In this document: in pieces, positions 43,556 to 51,595 of the stretch
Numbering within the stretch: the stretch's first letter is position 1
How the letters are laid out: every line of letters begins with the position of its first letter
Assembly (NCBI RefSeq): GCF_030577135.1
Contig: NZ_JAUIRR010000001.1
Span: 310,001-374,000, forward strand
Reading direction: 5' to 3'
DNA length: 64,000 nucleotides
Source: Sulfurimonas sp. hsl 1-7
GTDB lineage: Bacteria; Campylobacterota; Campylobacteria; Campylobacterales; Sulfurimonadaceae
Notes under the pieces: model-generated
What the model was told of the DNA's origin: nothing
The model's database searches: none
What the model saw: the letters and a program-made list of their open reading frames with translations, nothing else
Translations under genes and position numbers: made by a program

Positions 43556-44920
43556 GTGCTAGAAGAAAATACTGCGACAGTAATGAAAGAATCCAAACTG
43601 GATTTAAATGAGATGTTCTTCTCAATCACAAAGCATGATAGTACAATTGAGTCGGGAAACGATGTATTTGTCCATATCAGTGGATATGAAAAAGAGGAAC
43701 TGATAGGGCAGTATCACAATATTATTAGAGATCCTGACATGCCTAAAGTGATCTTTAAAGTATTTTGGGACTATTTAAATGCCAAAAAACCTATTGTGGC
43801 ATATGTAAAAAACAGAACAAAAGAGGGTGGCTTTTACTGGGTTTTAAGTATTGTTTTCCCTTTGGATGAACATTATGTTTCCATCCGAATTAAACCAAAT
43901 ACTGAAATTTTTGCAACCGTACGTGAACTCTATTTTAGACTTTTGATGTCTGAAGCAAAACATAATATGGAAGCAACAGAGGAGTTGTTATATCAACTTT
44001 TAAATGAACTCGGTTATGAAGATTATGACCAGTTTATGAATGAGGTTTTACTCTCAGAGTTATTACTTAGAAAAAAACTACAGACTCAGCAAGAGGGCGC
44101 TTCTTATAAAAGAGATATCTTAGCGCAAGAAAAATCGCTTCAAAACGAGGTAATTGCAAATCTTTTTGAGATCAGTACGCAGTTATCACAAAGATATACT
44201 ATATGGTTTGAAAAAATTGAACTTTTTACAAAAATGAAGTGTGACTTTGAAGCAAAAGGGCAAGGTTTGCTTGTCTTAGCAAGAGATATAGTGTTTCTTT
44301 CCCTAAACGCTTCGGTATCTTCATATAAAATGGAACAAAACGGTGAAACTTTCGGTGTATTGGCAAGTGATATCAGAACAAATGCCAAAGAGAACGATAT
44401 CTTGATTGAAAAAATTCATACTGAAGTTGAAATATTGACAGAGGCTATTAATGAAGTTATTTTTATGGCCTCTTATGTGAGTTTACAGATAGAGATGGTT
44501 ACCTATTTTATTCAAGAATTATTGGAAAAAAATGATCCCTCTCTATATGAAAATATAGATACACTTTTTGAACTTGTAGGTATCTATAACGATAAGTTGA
44601 TGCAGCAGCCTAAGATTATAGATAAAACGGTTAGAGAGATAGCCGTTTGTCTTGATGAACTTGAACAGCAGGTTATGTATCTAGGGTATATACAGGTGTA
44701 CGGTTTCATAGAATCTGCACGCTGTTTGGAAAACGGACTGGGGTTTACGGAGATCTTTTCTCAACTGAAAACTTTGATCGCGACAACCTCTGATGAGATT
44801 TTAATGATGAAAAATATGGCTGATAATTTTGTAAAAGAGAACAATAGGTTGGTAGAACAATCGGGAACTATTTACAAGATGTTAGACAATTTTGAGCAAG
44901 AAACAAAAAAGTTAAGTTAA
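43556..44920 (+). CDS. Aer-type PAS protein with degenerate MCP signalling hairpin
   Basis: A 454-residue soluble protein. The PAS domain (about 15-125) has HNIIRDPDMPKVIFKVFW and GGFYWVLSI, the Aer/CetB FAD-PAS signature. After a coiled-coil region comes a segment (about 240-282) that lines up with an MCP tip: IVFLSLNASVSSYKMEQNG then FGVLASDIRTNAKE, where standard receptors have [17 protein letters not shown] and [12 protein letters not shown]. Most tip residues that contact CheA and CheW have changed. It starts with GTG after TAAGGA and lies between cheR and a kinase-like gene. A cytoplasmic redox-sensing adaptor that no longer activates CheA is the best guess. Confidence 0.72.
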   Translation: MLEENTATVMKESKLDLNEMFFSITKHDSTIESGNDVFVHISGYEKEELIGQYHNIIRDPDMPKVIFKVFWDYLNAKKPIVAYVKNRTKEGGFYWVLSIVFPLDEHYVSIRIKPNTEIFATVRELYFRLLMSEAKHNMEATEELLYQLLNELGYEDYDQFMNEVLLSELLLRKKLQTQQEGASYKRDILAQEKSLQNEVIANLFEISTQLSQRYTIWFEKIELFTKMKCDFEAKGQGLLVLARDIVFLSLNASVSSYKMEQNGETFGVLASDIRTNAKENDILIEKIHTEVEILTEAINEVIFMASYVSLQIEMVTYFIQELLEKNDPSLYENIDTLFELVGIYNDKLMQQPKIIDKTVREIAVCLDELEQQVMYLGYIQVYGFIESARCLENGLGFTEIFSQLKTLIATTSDEILMMKNMADNFVKENNRLVEQSGTIYKMLDNFEQETKKLS

Positions 44921-44924
44921 GGGT

Positions 44925-45755
44925 ATGGGTGTTTTGAAAGAATCTGAAAAAAAAGTTTATGAAGACGAGATCTCGTTTTTAAGTAAAAAAATATTGGAAT
45001 TAAACAAGAAACTGATCGAGAGTGAAAAAGCAAAATCAAGATTCCTCTCGTTAGTAGCTTATGAACTAAATAATCCAATGACGGTTCTTATGGGACTTAT
45101 CCCACATTTGGAACTTCAAAAGTGTGATAAAAATGAAGAGTTGCTTTTTCTTGTCAGCAAGGAGTTAATGAACCTTGATTATAAAGTGATGAATCTGGTA
45201 GCTGCGGCACAAATTGAAAACGGTAAAATGGATATAAGTTACTTCTCCGTTAATCTGCCTACTCTTATTGAAGAAGCAATAGGGTTTTTTAAGTACATGA
45301 GTATAGAGAAAGATATACACTTTGTTTTAGACTGCGACTTTGAAGATGATATTGCCATAGAACCTCAGTTTTTAGACATTATTTTAAAAAATCTTATTGC
45401 AAATAGTTGTCAATACGGTGAGCAACATTCAGAAGTAAATATCTGTTGTAGCGGAGATGATACTCATTTAAAAATATCTATTACAAATAAAGGCAAAGGT
45501 CCGAAAATTGAGTTTAAACCTGAGGTTTTTACTAGATTTTCCGTATCTCCAGAGAATGAACACGGACTTGGAATAGGTCTGAGCATTGTTAAAGAGTTGT
45601 GTACTTTGTTGGATGGAGATGTAGATTATAATGTAGCTGATGGATTTGTTACATTTGAAGTTACTATTTGTTTGAACGATAAGGGTGTCATGGCACATGC
45701 CTGTAGTTCTAATGAGTTTTTATTTGATTCGTTTGAAGGTGCAATAGAACTATGA
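44925..45755 (+). CDS. Histidine kinase-like protein lacking the phospho-acceptor His
   Basis: The 276-residue protein has an N-terminal coiled coil, a HisKA-like domain (about 35-100) and a HATPase domain with N-box KNLIANSCQYGEQ and G2 GLGIGLSIVKELC. In the H-box the sequence reads FLSLVAYELNNPMTVL, where kinases have SHELRNP: residue 46 is Tyr (codon TAT at 45060-45062), a single C-to-T change from His. It cannot autophosphorylate on His in the usual way. The ATP site seems largely intact. It may be a pseudokinase scaffold or a phosphatase. The stop overlaps the cheD ATG as ATGA. Confidence 0.75.
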   Translation: MGVLKESEKKVYEDEISFLSKKILELNKKLIESEKAKSRFLSLVAYELNNPMTVLMGLIPHLELQKCDKNEELLFLVSKELMNLDYKVMNLVAAAQIENGKMDISYFSVNLPTLIEEAIGFFKYMSIEKDIHFVLDCDFEDDIAIEPQFLDIILKNLIANSCQYGEQHSEVNICCSGDDTHLKISITNKGKGPKIEFKPEVFTRFSVSPENEHGLGIGLSIVKELCTLLDGDVDYNVADGFVTFEVTICLNDKGVMAHACSSNEFLFDSFEGAIEL

Positions 45756-46225
45756 TAATGGACGGCAATGCAACTTTTATTCATGTTGGACAATTACATG
45801 TTGACAGAACACCGGCAAAGATCTCTACGGTACTGGGTTCATGTGTAGCTGTTTGTCTGTATGATACGAAAAATTGCATTGGGGGTATGAATCATTACCT
45901 CCTTCCATTTTGGAATGGAAATGGACTACAATCACCTAAATTTGGTAACATTTCTATCCCAAAGTTGATCGAGAGTATGATTGAGAGAGGTGCCGATACA
46001 AAAACAATGCAGGCTAAAATATTCGGCGGGGCCGCATTAAATATAAACGCAACAAACAATATGCTAATTGGTGAAAAGAATATTATGGTAGCTAGAGAGA
46101 TTTTAAAAGAGTATAAGATAGCTATTGTTGCCGAAGATGTCGGGAAACAACAAGGAAGAAAAATTCAATTTGATTTAGAGCAGGGGAAAGTGTATTTAAA
46201 ATACACTACATACTCTTGTGGATAA
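45752..46225 (+). CDS. cheD: CheD receptor deamidase
   Basis: The 157-residue protein matches CheD: LGSCVAVCLYD (catalytic Cys in GSC) near 28-38, GGMNHYLLP near 44-52 with the catalytic His, and AKIFGGAALN near 88-97. It converts receptor glutamines to glutamates and can act with CheC-like or CheY proteins; no CheC is in the window. It overlaps the kinase-like gene by 4 bases. The first codons ATG ATA ATG allow a start two codons later. Confidence 0.92.
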   Translation: MIMDGNATFIHVGQLHVDRTPAKISTVLGSCVAVCLYDTKNCIGGMNHYLLPFWNGNGLQSPKFGNISIPKLIESMIERGADTKTMQAKIFGGAALNINATNNMLIGEKNIMVAREILKEYKIAIVAEDVGKQQGRKIQFDLEQGKVYLKYTTYSCG

Positions 46226-46235
46226 TGGAGAAAAA

Positions 46236-47261
46236 ATGGCAATTCGTGTATTGATCGTTGATGACAGTGCTACTGCACGTGCAGTTTTACGAGATATATT
46301 GGAATCGGATCCGATGATTGAAGTTATAGATACGGCTTCAGATGCTTATGTCGCTAGAGATAAAATAGTTAGTTTAAAACCTGATGTGGTATGTCTGGAT
46401 GTTGAGATGCCTAGAATGGATGGCATAACGTTTTTGAAAAAGTTGATGCATTATATACCTATCCCTGTAGTGATGGTTTCATCTTTGACGCAAAGCGGTG
46501 CAAAAACTACGTTAGAAGCACTTGAGGCAGGTGCTGTAGATTTTGTTCCTAAACCTCACTCGCACATCTATGACGGGAAGGATGAGATGCGTGATGAGCT
46601 GCTTGCAAAAATTAAAACGGCTGCAAAGGCAAAAGTATTTAAAAAAGAGCTCTCAAAGCAAACCGTTAACAATGTAACCTCCTTAGCAGAAACAACCCAT
46701 AAAATTTTGGCGATCGGAGCATCAACCGGTGGTACAGAGGCCTTAAAAGAGGTGTTGATAGGATTACCGAGAAATGCACCGGGAACGGTTATAGTACAAC
46801 ATATGCCGGCAAACTTTACGGCGGCTTTTGCTCAGAGACTCAACTCTATATGTGCTATGGAGGTACGAGAGGCTCGAAGCGGTGACTCGATCACTCCTGG
46901 TGTAGTTTTAATAGCACCGGGAGACTACCATATGGTTATAAGACGTTCGGGTGCCAGATATTATGTAGAGATCGGCAGCGGTGATAAAGTATCGGGACAC
47001 AGACCATCTGTTGATGTTTTATTTAACTCGGTTGCTAAAATTGCCGGTGCCAATGCAATAGGTGTCATCCTTACTGGAATGGGATCAGATGGTGCAAAAG
47101 GGTTACTCTCAATGCGTAAAGCGGGTGCTCGCACGATCGGTCAGGATGAAGCAAGTTCCGTTGTGTACGGAATGCCAAAGATCGCTTTTGAAAACGGTGC
47201 CGTTGAGAAACAGTTCCCTTTACAAAAAATTAGTACTAATATATTGGCAAGTATTTCATAA
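46236..47261 (+). CDS. cheB: CheB methylesterase with receiver domain
   Basis: About 341 residues: receiver (1-125) with Asp55 in CLDVEMPRMDG, a linker, and the methylesterase domain with Ser in AIGASTGGTEAL, His in IVQHMPANFT and Asp in TGMGSDGAKG forming the triad. CheA phosphorylation should activate it. Campylobacter CheB lacks a receiver, so this full-length form again marks a different system. The frame starts earlier at a GTG inside cheD, but the ATG at 46236 follows GGAG and begins at the receiver strand. Confidence 0.94.
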   Translation: MAIRVLIVDDSATARAVLRDILESDPMIEVIDTASDAYVARDKIVSLKPDVVCLDVEMPRMDGITFLKKLMHYIPIPVVMVSSLTQSGAKTTLEALEAGAVDFVPKPHSHIYDGKDEMRDELLAKIKTAAKAKVFKKELSKQTVNNVTSLAETTHKILAIGASTGGTEALKEVLIGLPRNAPGTVIVQHMPANFTAAFAQRLNSICAMEVREARSGDSITPGVVLIAPGDYHMVIRRSGARYYVEIGSGDKVSGHRPSVDVLFNSVAKIAGANAIGVILTGMGSDGAKGLLSMRKAGARTIGQDEASSVVYGMPKIAFENGAVEKQFPLQKISTNILASIS

Positions 47262-47275
47262 TAAAGGAGAAGAAG

Positions 47276-47650
47276 GTGAAAATATTTTTAGCAGAAGATA
47301 ATGAAGACAACTATTTAATTATAAAATCAAATCTTCGAAAAGTTCAAGAAGACGTAGAGCTTATATGGGCAAAAGACGGTAAAGAAGCGATGATGTTACT
47401 TGATAATATCGAAGATGTATCCCTTTTTTTGTTAGATATTGAGATGCCGTTCATTAAGGGAAATAAAATAGCAAAATGGATCCGTACAAAAGAGAGGTTT
47501 AATAATGTGCCGATTGTAGCTGTTACGGCATCAGTATTTGCAGAGATGAAAAAAATATATCTAGAAGAGGGTTTCGATGCAATTTTAGAAAAACCTTTTT
47601 CAAGAAAAGAGTTCTTAGGGATTATAGAAGAGGTATGTCATATCTCATAA
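47276..47650 (+). CDS. CheY-like single-domain response regulator (second)
   Basis: A 124-residue receiver with acidic pair Glu7-Asp8, phospho-acceptor Asp54 in FLLDIEMPFIKG, Thr in AVTAS and Lys in EKPFSR. It starts with GTG after AAAGGAGAAGAAG. It is the last gene of the tight chemosensory operon, 14 bases after cheB. The receiver subtype resembles those of hybrid kinases (DNEDN motif) more than motor CheY, so its target may not be the flagellum. Confidence 0.87.
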   Translation: MKIFLAEDNEDNYLIIKSNLRKVQEDVELIWAKDGKEAMMLLDNIEDVSLFLLDIEMPFIKGNKIAKWIRTKERFNNVPIVAVTASVFAEMKKIYLEEGFDAILEKPFSRKEFLGIIEEVCHIS

Positions 47651-47720
47651 TACCGGACTTTGGTATTACTTTATATTGAAGTATAATATTGTAAATATAA
47701 AAAAAAATTATAGGTGAATT

Positions 47721-50069
47721 ATGAAATTAAGCTCTATTGTATTTAAGATAACCTTACCGTTGTTACTTATTACAGCTATTGTTACGGGAACAACTTTGAT
47801 TGTTATACAAACATATATTAAAAAAACGGTTGAAGATGTGTTTATTAAAGAGCATGCTGAAAATATTAAAAATATATATACACTTAGAATTGAAAATATT
47901 ATCTCAAATGTTATTAGAAACGGTATGAGTATCTCTAGCTCTTATGAGATACACAAGTTTTTAGAAAGTTCGGAGTTCAAAAAGAAGATATTGACTTCGG
48001 AAGTGGCATCACAATTTAAAGCGTTTAAAGAAGCTTTTCATTTAGATACTATAGATATTACAGATAGAGAGAACAGATATAATTTTAACGAACGTGGTTT
48101 TCAAAATGTTATAGATACGAACGAAAGTGGAAATGAATGGTTTTTAAAAACATTAGAGGGAAAACAGAAATATCAAATCAATACAGATAGCGATGAACAA
48201 GGAAAACTATACATATGGATAGATACGCTTATTGGTGATGTAGAAAACCCTGTCGGTATTGTTGGCGGAAGGATAGATGTAAGCGGTATGTTATCACTCC
48301 TATTAAAGGAGTTTGAAGAAGATGATGCAAGTGCACTTATTATCAATAATGAAAATATCATCCAATACGCTTCATATAATCAAGAGAATATTAATAAAAA
48401 TATTGCTTATGCAGATATGATAAGAGAAAAAAAAGATGCATTTCAAAGAGCATTACAAATTCGACAAGAACTCATCATGTACACGTTTGAAGATCAAGAA
48501 AGGTATCTTCTTTTTATCCCTGTTGATGAACTCAACTGGACAGTTGTCGTAGACTTTTCAAAGGAGCGTTTTTTAACATCTTTAAGTGGTGTTTACAAGA
48601 GAATCATCATAGGGGGAAGCATTTTGCTTTTCCTCCTCTTCTTATTTGTCGGATGGGGATTTTCCCTGATGATCGCAAAGCCGTTGCAAATATTGGCAAA
48701 AATGGTGGACGAATACGATTTTATGTCGGATTTTCATTCACCGATATGTACCAAAAGAGGGTATGAGATCGGTATGATCTGTAATGCTTTAACAAACAGT
48801 GCAAAGATGTTGCGTTTAACAATCAAACAATATCGAGAGAGTGAAGAGTTGATGCGCAGTCTCATAAATGCTACCGATGATTTAATTTTTTATAAAGATA
48901 CAAATTCAAACTATTTAGGGTGTAATATTGCCTATGAAAAATGGAGTGATAGAACAAGCGATGAAATTATCGGTAAACGGGACATCGATTTTTACCCTTT
49001 AGATATTGCACATGAACGTATACGTATCGACAAATTAGTTATGCAAGAGAGAAGAACGATAGTAACAGAGGAGCGTTTTCAAAAGTCTGATGGTAATTAT
49101 GTTGTTCTTCAAGTGAAAAAAAGTCCTTTTTATGACGATAGTGGCGAGATCAAAGGGGTTGTGGTTATTGCACGTGATATGACTAAGTTTAAAAAGATGG
49201 AGTATGAACTTCGTACTTTAAACAGTTCGTTAGAGTCTCACGTACAACAAAAAACAAAAGAGCTGCAAGTTAACCAAAATGCACTTGAAAAATATATTTT
49301 AGAACTTGAAAAAGCGAATGAACAATTGGTTAAAGTGGGTGAAGAAGCGATGCAAGCCGCTCAGGCACGTTCAAACTTCATAAGTAGTATCTCTCATGAG
49401 TTACGAACACCTTTAAATGCTATTATAAACTTTACCGATCAGGTGATTGAAGATTTTGATGAGATGCTTGAAGATAAAGAGTTACAAGCTGATACTCAAA
49501 TTTTTCTATCCCGCGTAATGGTAAACTCTAAACATCTGTTACAGTTGATCAATGATCTGCTGGAGTTTACAAAAGCAGAAGCCGGAAAAATGGACTATAG
49601 TATTGAAGTACAAGATATTAATAATATTTTGATGAGTGCTTACAGCAATACATACTCTCTTTTAAAAGCAACAGATATAGACTTTAGAATAAAAACTACT
49701 TCCGTTCCTCCGCTGATCGCAGCTGTTGATAAAAGAAGGTTTTTACAAATTTTGTTAAATCTATTATCCAATGCTATTAAGTTTACTGAGAAAGGTTATG
49801 TAGAGTTACGAGCATTCAGATACCCTAATAAAATCATAGTAGAGATAGAAGATACCGGAAAAGGGATCCCCGAAGATAAACAAAAAACTGTTTTTGATCC
49901 GTTCATTCAAGTTGACAATCAAGACTATGGTACGGGACTGGGTCTTGGACTTGTTAAAAGTATGTGTGATGATATGGGAATAGAGATCAATCTTCATTCA
50001 GTTGAAGGTAAAGGAAGCACTTTTCAATTAGTACTTACCGAAATGTCTCTTTCAGAAGAGGCAGAATAG
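47721..50069 (+). CDS. Cache-PAS sensor histidine kinase
   Basis: The 782-residue membrane kinase has helix 1 (about 8-29), a periplasmic Cache-like domain to about 290 with DTIDITDRENRYNF and GIVGGRIDVSGM, helix 2 (about 293-315), a HAMP-like stretch, a cytoplasmic PAS (about 375-490, with FYKDTNSNYLGCN and VVVIARDMTKFKKME), a coiled coil, HisKA with His559 in ISSISHELRTPLNA, and HATPase with NLLSNAIKFTEKG and GTGLGLGLVKSMC. No receiver is fused. It starts 70 bases after the chemosensory operon and may phosphorylate its last CheY-like protein, but that is only positional. Confidence 0.88.
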   Translation: MKLSSIVFKITLPLLLITAIVTGTTLIVIQTYIKKTVEDVFIKEHAENIKNIYTLRIENIISNVIRNGMSISSSYEIHKFLESSEFKKKILTSEVASQFKAFKEAFHLDTIDITDRENRYNFNERGFQNVIDTNESGNEWFLKTLEGKQKYQINTDSDEQGKLYIWIDTLIGDVENPVGIVGGRIDVSGMLSLLLKEFEEDDASALIINNENIIQYASYNQENINKNIAYADMIREKKDAFQRALQIRQELIMYTFEDQERYLLFIPVDELNWTVVVDFSKERFLTSLSGVYKRIIIGGSILLFLLFLFVGWGFSLMIAKPLQILAKMVDEYDFMSDFHSPICTKRGYEIGMICNALTNSAKMLRLTIKQYRESEELMRSLINATDDLIFYKDTNSNYLGCNIAYEKWSDRTSDEIIGKRDIDFYPLDIAHERIRIDKLVMQERRTIVTEERFQKSDGNYVVLQVKKSPFYDDSGEIKGVVVIARDMTKFKKMEYELRTLNSSLESHVQQKTKELQVNQNALEKYILELEKANEQLVKVGEEAMQAAQARSNFISSISHELRTPLNAIINFTDQVIEDFDEMLEDKELQADTQIFLSRVMVNSKHLLQLINDLLEFTKAEAGKMDYSIEVQDINNILMSAYSNTYSLLKATDIDFRIKTTSVPPLIAAVDKRRFLQILLNLLSNAIKFTEKGYVELRAFRYPNKIIVEIEDTGKGIPEDKQKTVFDPFIQVDNQDYGTGLGLGLVKSMCDDMGIEINLHSVEGKGSTFQLVLTEMSLSEEAE

Positions 50070-50198
50070 AACATTTTAGATAAAGTACGTGTTAAGAGGT
50101 CCTTTTCTTGATTAATTCTATATTTTTCAATAAAATAGCACCTACAAGGGGATGGATTTTTTTATCTTTTTCAATAAACTATATATAAAGTGAATGAC

Positions 50199-51188
50199 AT
50201 GAAATACATTTTTTTAGTATTTTTTCCTTTATTGCTGCTCTATGCCGAGCAAGAGAGTGACTATAAAATAGGTAATGGATATTCATTCGGTAAGATGCTC
50301 AGAGTCGGCGGCTATTTTTCAACTGAGTATGAACATAGTGAACTAGACAGAACATTTAAAATAGATGATGTTGCTGTAATGGGATACGGTGAGATTACTC
50401 CGCAGTTAAACTATATGGTAGAGTTTGAAGCTGTTAATTTTTATATCCATGATTTTAAAGAAAACACTGATAAAACCGATACAAAACTCCATGCAGAGCG
50501 GGTCTATGTAGATTATCGCTATTCGGATTATATAGGTTTTCGTATAGGAAAACAGATCACTCCGATTGGGTATTGGAATCTTCAACCTATTAATGTTCTC
50601 CGCGATACAACTTCAAACCCTTTATATTCACGCTATCTCTTTCCAAAATTTCTTACCGGTATCACAGCAAGTGGTTATATTGGGGACTCGTTTGAGACGT
50701 CGTATCATCTGTTTGTACAGGAAACAAGAGATTTAGATGAATCTTACATTAATATCTCAACTGATCATTTTGTAGGGGGTACGATAGAACATGAACTCTC
50801 ATTGGAAAGTTCAATAGGAGGGGGAATAGGGCAGTTTAGAACACTGCAAAACGAAACCTTTAATTTTGCAGTTGCCAATGCTAAATATACAGGGGAAAGT
50901 GTTGAATTAACTACAGAGTTTATGTGGAGAAAAAACTCTTCAGAGCATCTCAAAGACGATATCTCAATGGGTGGTTATCTGCAACTGCTGTATCGATCTT
51001 CTGAAGAGCATGCGTTTGTTTCTCGTTATGAATATTTTGATGACAATGACCTCATTGGAAAAGATCAGATTTTCCTTTTTGGATATAGCTACAGACCGAT
51101 CTATCCTGTTTCTTTAAAAGCGGAATACCAGTGGCATGAACAAAGTGATCAAAATAAATTTTTAGCTTCATTTTCGGTACTTTTCTGA
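50199..51188 (+). CDS. Porin-like outer membrane protein
   Basis: About 329 residues with a signal peptide (MKYIFLVFFPLLLLYAEQ) and a beta-rich body that resembles phosphate-selective or related porins: LRVGGYFSTEYEH, RVYVDYRYSDYIGFRIGKQITPIGYWN and a late SLKAEYQWHEQ. It ends in FSVLF with a C-terminal Phe, as barrel proteins do. A GTG three codons upstream is possible but the ATG at 50199 begins the signal peptide. It is the first gene of a three-gene unit, overlapping the next by one base. The solute is unknown. Confidence 0.75.
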   Translation: MKYIFLVFFPLLLLYAEQESDYKIGNGYSFGKMLRVGGYFSTEYEHSELDRTFKIDDVAVMGYGEITPQLNYMVEFEAVNFYIHDFKENTDKTDTKLHAERVYVDYRYSDYIGFRIGKQITPIGYWNLQPINVLRDTTSNPLYSRYLFPKFLTGITASGYIGDSFETSYHLFVQETRDLDESYINISTDHFVGGTIEHELSLESSIGGGIGQFRTLQNETFNFAVANAKYTGESVELTTEFMWRKNSSEHLKDDISMGGYLQLLYRSSEEHAFVSRYEYFDDNDLIGKDQIFLFGYSYRPIYPVSLKAEYQWHEQSDQNKFLASFSVLF

Positions 51189-51595
51189 TGTTTACAAGAA
51201 CTGTTTTTCTCATCTCTTTAACGATTGCATTATTACAATCCGCAGAGTATGCGGTAGTTGTTAAGGCAGATTCGCAGGTCAACAGTATATCCCAAAATGA
51301 GCTTTGTAATCTTTATCTGCGTCGCCAGAACTTTATTGATAATCAAAAAATAATCCCTATCAATACCTTGGCCGACAATAAAGGGCGTATTGAGTTTGAG
51401 CAGCATGTGTTACAAATGCAACGAAGGAAGCTTAGTAAGTACTGGATTACACAACACTTTAAAGGTATCACTCCGCCTTCAACGGTTGCTTCATTTGATG
51501 CAGCGCTTTTGTTTGTAAATAATGTAGAGGGAGCGATTGCTTACATACCTGTAAATATGGTCAATAAAACTGTGAAGGTGCTTTATGAGTATTAG
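51188..51595 (+). CDS. Short periplasmic PstS-like substrate-binding protein
   Basis: A 135-residue exported protein (signal peptide 1-19, ending LLQSAEY). The mature part has VNSISQNELCNLYLRRQNFI, NKGRIEFEQHVL, YWITQHFKG and a late GAIAYIPVNMVN, the elements of the small PstS-like PBP domain (PBP_like_2 type). It is about half the size of a transport PBP, and no ABC transporter gene is nearby. It overlaps the porin and the HD-GYP genes by 1 and 11 bases, so it likely delivers a ligand signal to the sensor encoded next. Confidence 0.75.
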   Translation: MFTRTVFLISLTIALLQSAEYAVVVKADSQVNSISQNELCNLYLRRQNFIDNQKIIPINTLADNKGRIEFEQHVLQMQRRKLSKYWITQHFKGITPPSTVASFDAALLFVNNVEGAIAYIPVNMVNKTVKVLYEY

